Shown here piece by piece: positions 57,755 to 64,000 of a DNA stretch of 64,000 nucleotides. The notes under the pieces are model-generated. The model had not been told where the DNA came from. It saw only the letters and a program-made list of their open reading frames with translations, and searched no databases. Source of the stretch: Thuidium tamariscinum (lineage: Eukaryota; Streptophyta; Bryopsida; Hypnales; Thuidiaceae). Numbering within the stretch: position 1 is the first letter of the stretch; each line of letters begins with the position of its first letter. The translations under genes and the position numbers were made by a program. The DNA lies in contig OX344756.2 in assembly GCA_947034885.2 (NCBI GenBank), positions 10,437,598 to 10,501,597 on the forward strand, read 5' to 3'.

Positions 57755-59756
57755 CTTATTCCAAATTCAAAGAGCATTTTGAATCAGCGAGCGAGTGGCA
57801 TCAGTCACAAATTCGAGCAATTCAATGCAATGGACACAAAACTCCAACTTGTCCGCAATCCTGTCTCACATTGTTAGGGCTTGTCGCTAGAAACACAAGG
57901 CACCTACAACACATGTGATCGGCGTCATTCATTGTGAAATTGCATTGGAATTGCAATGGAGAGTTGAACAAAACACACAACAATCTATTGGTGTTTAGCA
58001 ACGAGAATTTGCAGGTACTCACACAAAGTTTCTTTGCCAGGGGAGTAGGGTTTAGAGTTTAAGAACGTGGGTGCCGGCTCTGTTTGGGCCTGGCCTATCT
58101 TCAATCAAAACCATACCTACTTGATAAGTATCCACGGTGTTACTTTCGTCAATTGCGGGTATTGGTCTTGTGGGCAAAATCTTCATCTTTGAGTATTGAA
58201 AACCAGGTTGTTGTTGTTTTCATTTCTTATGAAGTGTCAAAGTGGTGATATTTCATTTTATTGTGGAGCTTCAAATCTCAACATTCATCTACATATTGGA
58301 TAGAAAATATCATACTAACTCATAATATATATCTGTCATTCTATTTTCATCCATTATTTAGCAATTTCATCCACTATTTAAATTTTTTTTGAAGTTTATT
58401 GATAATTTCATCCAAAATTTTATTGTTTTTTTCCTATAGGCTTGGTACTAGGCCAAAAAATTTGGTGCAATTTTGCACCAAATCACTAGAAAAAAAACCC
58501 TTGGTGAAAACAAGCCTATTATAAGTAAAATCCACATCATTGAAAGAATTTTAATTTTATTCCATGTAAAGACTAATGTGAGAAATAGAGAGAGGATTTG
58601 AAATTTTCTTTTTTTATGATGTATAATTTTGTTATAATTCTTTGAAGTGTATTGCCCAAGTTGTCTAACCAATCTCTAGATTATAATTCCAAAACCACTA
58701 AAAAGTGTATTCAATATGGTCATCTTACTACTTGAAGCAATCACAATATAACTTAATATGGTTGCATTATTTTCTAACATGATCATGACATGTATTAATA
58801 AAACAAATGCTTTTTTGAAATTAATTTAAACTAAAAAGGTAGACTAGTTCCTATTGGAGCACATATTAGAGTTACTAACAACTCCTTCACCATCACATAT
58901 CGAAGGCATTGAATGTCAACACTCATTCACCCTAATTATCTAAAATCTCATTTATTGCAAATTTTTTGTCATTTGTGGATGTAACAGTTAAATGGGTCAT
59001 ATATTTAGGTGTTTGTTTTGGATAGTTTGCTTGCCATGGGCTATTTTACCTTAATTGAGTTTGGTACATAGTGGGTATGACTTTCTAAATGAGGCTTTTT
59101 TAGATCTATTATGTACGTCCTCTATTTTCAAATAATATTACTGTTTTTTTTAATAAAATATAGAGGAAATAGTAGTATCTTATTATTGTGAATTAGAAGG
59201 GACATCAAAGAGCATTGGAGGGGGGGAGTAGAGAATGTTGACATTTCTCACGATAATTTTTGACCAAATTATAGTTCTCTATAGAAAATCAATTCAAGCA
59301 ATTGGAATACAAATAATGTTTCTATGAGTGGGAATTCAACAATTGGGAGTTAAAATCATTGAAATCTCTTTGTTGTTTCATTTTCCTATCTACTTTAATA
59401 GAAACAAATACTAAATGGATTCCAACTAGAATTACAATTGAAGTAAAGTTGCTTGAAAATAAATTCAAATTTGGACAAAATTTGAATGGGTTGATTGGAT
59501 TAGCTACTATATCATCAGTTCTCTACATTAGAAATTTGTCATAGTGCAACATTGTCATCATCTACATAAACAATTGTAAGCAAAGTTGTACAATTTAACC
59601 ATTCAAGATCATCCTAATCCAGTGGACAATAGTGGTGAAGTATCCAAAAGTTATTGTAATGGCGTGATTGTAGGTTTGATACCTAGCCGCAATAGATTCT
59701 TGACCTTGCATGAAATCAACTTCTTTTCTTGATAGAAAACTTTTGTAGTTAGTTTC

Positions 59757-60691
59757 TTAACCCCTAAAGGACCAACATGCCTTTTTTTTGGCAACATAGT
59801 GATTTTGGGCGGGTACATGTAGCTAGAGATTTTCATATTTTGGAACCAAACTTTAATAGAAGGTGTGGACGAGGAGTATCTTCCAAGCCCAACAATTTTT
59901 GTGACTTTTGACTACATGGTTGAAAAGTTATCGCACAAAACGTTGTTTGTTTCTCAACTCGGGCAGTTTGGGGAGATCAGAAAAAATCACTTTTTTTGGA
60001 AATAAAAATTTGAAATTGGTTTTATTGATTTATATATACATGTAAAGCTTTGAATCATTCCATTTGGATTAATGAATCAAAAGTTATGAAGGATTTTAGT
60101 TTGTGGGTAGTTATGGATTCTCTTCTCTAAAATAAACTTTGAAATCCTTTATTTTACTCAATTTTCAATATTTTTGAAAAAAAATAAAAAAATAGGGTGA
60201 AGATTGTTTATTACAACATTTGAACCATTGGGATTGGCATTTTTCAATTCAATAAATAAATTGTTACCATTTTTGTATTTTGAATCATTCTCTACTTCTT
60301 TCTTCTTACTATTTTTTTTGTACATGTTGTACAATTCCAAATGATATGAAAATTTTCAAGCATGTAGCCAACTTGAATTGGAGAATAAATCCAAAGAGTT
60401 GAAACCATTTTGGACATTTTTTCATACAAATGTGACCTTCTGAAGTGCAGCTGCCCGGGTTTTTGCAGTGGAAAAAAAATGATTTTTGTAACTTCAAACA
60501 CTAATATCTTGCAATCTACATGGCGGAAATTTCTGAAATTTTTTCTACATCTTTCCAAACTAGTGCACTAAGAGATCTTATGGTTACATGTATCAAAAAA
60601 TGTTTTTTTTTAAAAATTTGGTAGGTGTCCTAGAAATGACAGTTTTGGAGTAGTTTTGGTGGAAACATAGTTGCGGTCCTTTAGGGGTTAA
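59757..60691. mobile_element. 0.9-kb TTAA element, best copy (927 bp body)
   Basis: TTAA (59757-59760), CCCCTAAAGGACC (59761-59773) ... GGTCCTTTAGGGG (60675-60687), TTAA (60688-60691). The inverted termini are perfect over 13 bp, or 17 counting the TTAA. The TTAA-CCC start is the hallmark of piggyBac-superfamily elements. There is no transposase: short ORFs inside are unlike any known domain. It aligns with 4106-4962 and with 61373-62276. The perfect ends suggest it is the youngest of the three. Confidence 0.75.
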
Positions 60692-61368
60692 ACATGCTAG
60701 TTTTAAAAGTTTTATAATTTAACCATCCTAAATTAATGCTTAATTGTTACCAAAGTGATTGAATGTGTTGAGGTTGGAATAAAACCTTGATAGCTTAATT
60801 GATGTTCTTCAAGATCTAATCATCCACTTGCGAAAACTCTTCGTATGAATCAATTTATTATTTACAATGAATGAAAATTTGGAATCTATGCGTGAATGCA
60901 AAGACCTCCAACTAGATAGGAACATCAAAAAATATAGAATTATCCAACTAAAAAATATTTAAATAGTTGATATATTTTTAATAAACCTTAATAATCTCAA
61001 GGACTAAGTCAATTGTTTATTATTTAAGTTATTTTGACAAATTGTCTCTAAAATTGACTTGGCCCAATTGGCACCAACAAAGAATTTTTGAAGTTTTAGG
61101 GATAGCATTTTGTCAATTCTATTTGACAAAGAGCTTCTTACTATAGTAAACTATATATTAGAAATGAATCAATTTCATTAAAAAATATAGTTCAAGTGTT
61201 GAATAAGAGTCTTCATATTGCATTTGATTGTTACATCTAATTGATCTAGTTATAGAAATTGTATAAGATGAATTAATTTGGACAAAATTTGAACTCAAAT
61301 GTAATGTAAAGTGTATATCTAAGTCCGAAGGAAGGGGTGAAATGCATAGAAAAGGAATTCTTATTCAA
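60692..61368. other. AT-rich gene-free stretch between two TTAA elements
   Basis: No gene or repeat could be supported. Confidence 0.4.
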
Positions 61369-62280
61369 TTAACCCCTACATGCAAAAATTGCATTTTTTT
61401 TGGCAATATAGCGATTTTAGGCAATTCACTACAAATGGAGTTTTTTTTGTTTTTTTTGTTTTTTTGTTTTCAAAGTTTTTACACAATATGCATCCAAAGA
61501 GTAGCTTTAAGGCTAATTCTTTTTCATAATTTTTGACTACATGGTTAAAAAGTTAATGGATGATATGTGATTTTGTTGCTAGACAAGTTGCCCGAAATGA
61601 TCAAAAATCATTCATTGAACATTTTTGAAGAAAATGATGAAATTGTCCAAAAAATAAGATTGTCCTTAATTTTCTCATAACAAATCCAAATGGATTGAAT
61701 CAAAGCTTTTCATGCCAACAAAATTATAATCTTTGAGAAGAAATTTTCATTTTTCTTAAGACTAAAATTTCCAAATGAAAATTTGTTGCCTATTCATACT
61801 TATTTTGAGCTTATTTGGGCATAACTTTTGTTTCCAAGCACTAATTGAAAAAAAAGAATTATACTCCCATCAAGCCAATCACTTTTTCTATCTTCAAAAT
61901 TTTTTCTAAAAATCAAGATAAAAATTGGGCCTATAAGGACTTGCCTAGAACCTCTAAAAGAACAATCATGGCAAATTTTGTTGAAATGGCAGTATTCCAT
62001 ATGCCATTTTTTAGACTCTACAATCTAAATTGAAAGTTGTCATCTAGGATAGGTATAGATTTCAAAAATCTATGACATATTTAGATTTCTACTTGTGTGA
62101 ATGCATGGTTTACAACATCTTGGACAAATTTAGATTTTGGACATCTACAACACATATAGATTTCCAAGATTTGTGACAAATTTAGATTTTAGATTGCACG
62201 TTTTAAACTATAAAAAGCGTCAAAATAATGGAATTTTGCTATTTCAATGAAATACTCCATACTAGTCCTTTAGGAGTTGA
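61369..62280. mobile_element. 0.9-kb TTAA element, copy 3 (904 bp body)
   Basis: TTAA (61369-61372), CCCCTACATGC at the left; the right end is GTCCTTTAGGAG followed by TTGA (62277-62280). The left part shares ATTTTTTTTGGCAATATAGCG-like and CTACATGGTTAAAAAGTTA motifs with the copy at 59757, and CTACAAATGGAGTTTTT with the copy at 4106. The right TTAA has one change. It is non-coding. Confidence 0.65.
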
Positions 62281-62518
62281 AAGCTAAAGGTTGCTATGCC
62301 TCACATTGTCTAAATAAGTTCTTGACTCCAATGGCTATGCCAAGACTAACATAAGTTTTTCACCTCTGCCCTTGTCTCAACTTTCATTTGAAAACTATAT
62401 GTAAAGATATAGATGGTATGGGTACATTGGAGTGAGTACATGCTCTTTAGCTAGTTGTCTCATTGAGAAGGGCCTTGTTGAATATTGACCTTCAGGATTC
62501 CTGCCCAATTGAATGTAA

Positions 62519-62843
62519 GGTAGAAGGCTCTTAAATGGAGCGGGTTCTAAAATGGTGCCCTACCTTAAATGTACAATACTTGTACATGTTTCTTTTTCAT
62601 AGCCTTCAATAGTGTACTAACAATGTACATTTTAGCTAGGGCACCATTTTAGAGCCCTATGCCCTTTCAACTTCAAAATTTGATAACTAATTCCACAAAG
62701 CTCAGAAAAATATGAAACGACTTGGGTTAGATGTCAATTCTACTTGTCTTTCAAAGAAAATTTATTGAAAAATATTTCTAGAAGTTTTACCTCCCTGAAA
62801 TTCTGTTTCAGCCCTTAGATGGTCCATTACAGGACCTCTTACC
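62519..62843. mobile_element. GGTAG-ended TIR element, copy 2
   Basis: The left end GGTAGAAGGCTCTTAAATGG and the right end GGACCTCTTACC are inverted copies with mismatches; both are flanked outside by GTAA/TTAC. The right 180 bp aligns with the element at 21933-22222. Confidence 0.45.
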
Positions 62844-62954
62844 TTACTTTATGTGTGGAACTCTAGCTGCAGTCCAAGGACGAGGAGAAATTGAATTCAG
62901 CGGTGCTTTGAGCAACAACTATCATATCTGAGAAAAAAGGCATGGCGAGTATAT

Positions 62955-63476
62955 ATGCCTGGCGGGGTGGTGTTGATTGGAGCGATTCCAACTGAGACAG
63001 CGATTAAAGAGACTTCCTATATCGAGCATCAGCAGAGGTTTCCTATCCATACCCGGCTACTGATGATCCTACGACGCATGTTGATGATGTCGGCGACCGA
63101 GGGTGAGCTTAGCCAGGACCGAAGCGTCGGCAACTCAACCAGGGTCCACTCGTCTCGGAGGGGATTCATTCTAGGCAACTTGCTATCCACACCCATTTCG
63201 GTACATCCACAGGAAAATAATGAAAGATCCTCCAGATTTGTAATCTCCAGAAGGCAACCGCATATATACTTGATCGATTCGCCCAGGTGTTCCTCAATCC
63301 GACAGACAGCGTGGCTGTCGGTGTTTTTCGCTGATCATTCGAAAGATTTTAGCTTGAGCTTGATTGAATTATCAAGACGGCCAGAATCAGTAGCCAAGTA
63401 CTATCAACGCAGTTGTGTAGGGGTAACGAGGATGTCCGAGTGCACAGAGCAATCATCTTCTTCTGACAGCAAGTGA
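62955..63476 (+). CDS. Unrecognised ORF in a GC-richer island (173 aa)
   Basis: The island 62.86-63.6 kb stands out from AT-rich flanks like the real genes in this window. The longest ORF starts at the ATG at 62955 and ends with SSSSDSK. It is Ser/Arg-rich with no recognised domain, signal or membrane segment. It could be an exon of a longer gene, a 5' region, or a decayed gene; the ORF itself may not be the true frame. Confidence 0.25.
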   Translation: MPGGVVLIGAIPTETAIKETSYIEHQQRFPIHTRLLMILRRMLMMSATEGELSQDRSVGNSTRVHSSRRGFILGNLLSTPISVHPQENNERSSRFVISRRQPHIYLIDSPRCSSIRQTAWLSVFFADHSKDFSLSLIELSRRPESVAKYYQRSCVGVTRMSECTEQSSSSDSK

Positions 63477-63846
63477 AGCTTGTCTCTCTCGCCCATTGGC
63501 AGGAATGCGGTACACACAGTCCACGTCCAGAGTATCTCTTTTCCATGTTGATTGTCATGCAGTGTAACTTCTAGTATATAAGGTAGGTCACCCCATTACT
63601 AAACAGATTTGCTATCTAGCTATTTTGGAACGCTATTTGTCAGCTCCCATAGTTTTCAAAAGATTGAGAAGTTTGAGCCTTTGAGGGAAGTCATTTTGCC
63701 AAAAGAATGAAGACATTTAAACAAGAAGTGAATTTTCTATGATTTTTCAAAGTTGAAGTGTTAAATTAAGAATAGATCCTTGTTTAAGTGTAGGTTAACA
63801 TGTGTGCTCCCCAAGTGCATTGCCATTATGATAAAGGGTTGCTAAG

Positions 63847-64000
63847 CATTAGAGAAAATATGGACTCTGTGGAGGGCCGCTAAGAGGTGCCGGAGAGACC
63901 CATCGAAAACATTTATTTTCACTTTGACAGTTTTTTTCCCCTATTGACGTTCGTGTCAGTTTTGTTGTTGTCAAAGCATTTAATCGTCAAGGAAATGCAA
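63847..64000. mobile_element. ATTAGAGAAAATAT-ended element, left end only
   Basis: CATTAGAGAAAATATGGACTC, GTGGAGGGCC and ACATTTATTTTCA match the left end of the element at 38228 in order. The right end lies beyond the window. Confidence 0.45.

Larger units (their letters stand above)
55866..59560. repeat. Segmental duplication, block 2
   Basis: Direct-orientation partner of 45863-49420. The non-coding part 58.2-59.56 kb has no genes; it aligns with 48.1-49.42 kb in the same order of motifs. Insertions and deletions shift the spacing around 58.2-58.4 kb. Confidence 0.65.

Noticed and set aside
59757-60691. Telomere-like repeats (CCCCTAAA at element ends)
   Set aside because: The motif occurs once per end in inverted orientation and never in tandem, so it is an element terminus and not interstitial telomere DNA.
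1-64000. CRISPR arrays, operons or bacterial-type ribosome binding sites
   Set aside because: The window is plant nuclear DNA with spliced genes; tandem arrays seen lack the repeat-spacer pattern.

Overview
The window is nuclear DNA of a land plant. It holds a plant-type synaptotagmin/SMP-C2 protein gene with 13 short exons, a single-exon calmodulin-like protein gene, a plant-style TKL-like kinase gene and a telo-box promoter. Low gene density, AT-rich intergenic DNA, GC-richer exons and many small inverted-repeat elements would suit a bryophyte or another seed-free plant, but nothing in the sequence fixes the lineage.

Layout. 1-13.4 kb is AT-rich and gene-free. It holds inverted-repeat elements, several bounded by TTAACCC..., and two copies of a repeat with a CATATC-type simple-sequence core. 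13.5-17.3 kb (minus) is a complete SYT1-like gene; all 13 exons could be placed and give 537 codons. 17.86-18.71 kb is a CACTA-like non-autonomous element with two internal tandem arrays. 21.9-30.2 kb is a transposon graveyard: a GGTAGGGG-ended element, a PIF/Harbinger MITE, a 64-bp tandem array, two hAT transposase pieces on the minus strand and, between them on the plus strand, a decayed spliced gene resembling plant En/Spm-type ORFs. 32.5-33.1 kb (minus) is an EF-hand gene with a TATA box. 33.3-41.9 kb is again gene-free and MITE-rich. 41.9-44.05 kb (plus) is a protein kinase gene whose candidate TATA box directly abuts two MITEs placed back to back. 45.6-49.4 kb and 55.9-59.6 kb are direct-orientation copies of one segment. 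Each copy carries a decayed gene that I read, with moderate confidence, as an RNA polymerase III RPC7/C31-like subunit. Inside intron 1 lies a 0.5-kb block with its own TATA box on the opposite strand; a third copy of this block sits at 55.3-55.9 kb. 59.7-62.9 kb has two further 0.9-kb TTAA-bounded elements and another GGTAG-ended element. 62.9-63.5 kb is a GC-richer island with an unrecognised ORF.

The main observation is a population of non-autonomous elements with TTAA at both ends and inner termini of the form CCC(C/T)TAAA, a signature like that of piggyBac. At least two size families (about 0.9 kb and about 0.22 kb) plus single elements occur. Two of them share one TTAA and form the upstream edge of the kinase promoter. 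The three intact-looking host genes (SYT, CML, kinase) are functionally unrelated neighbours; two of them, the SMP-C2 tether and the CML, belong to calcium or membrane biology, which is probably coincidence. No rRNA, convincing tRNA, CRISPR array or LTR retroelement was recognised.
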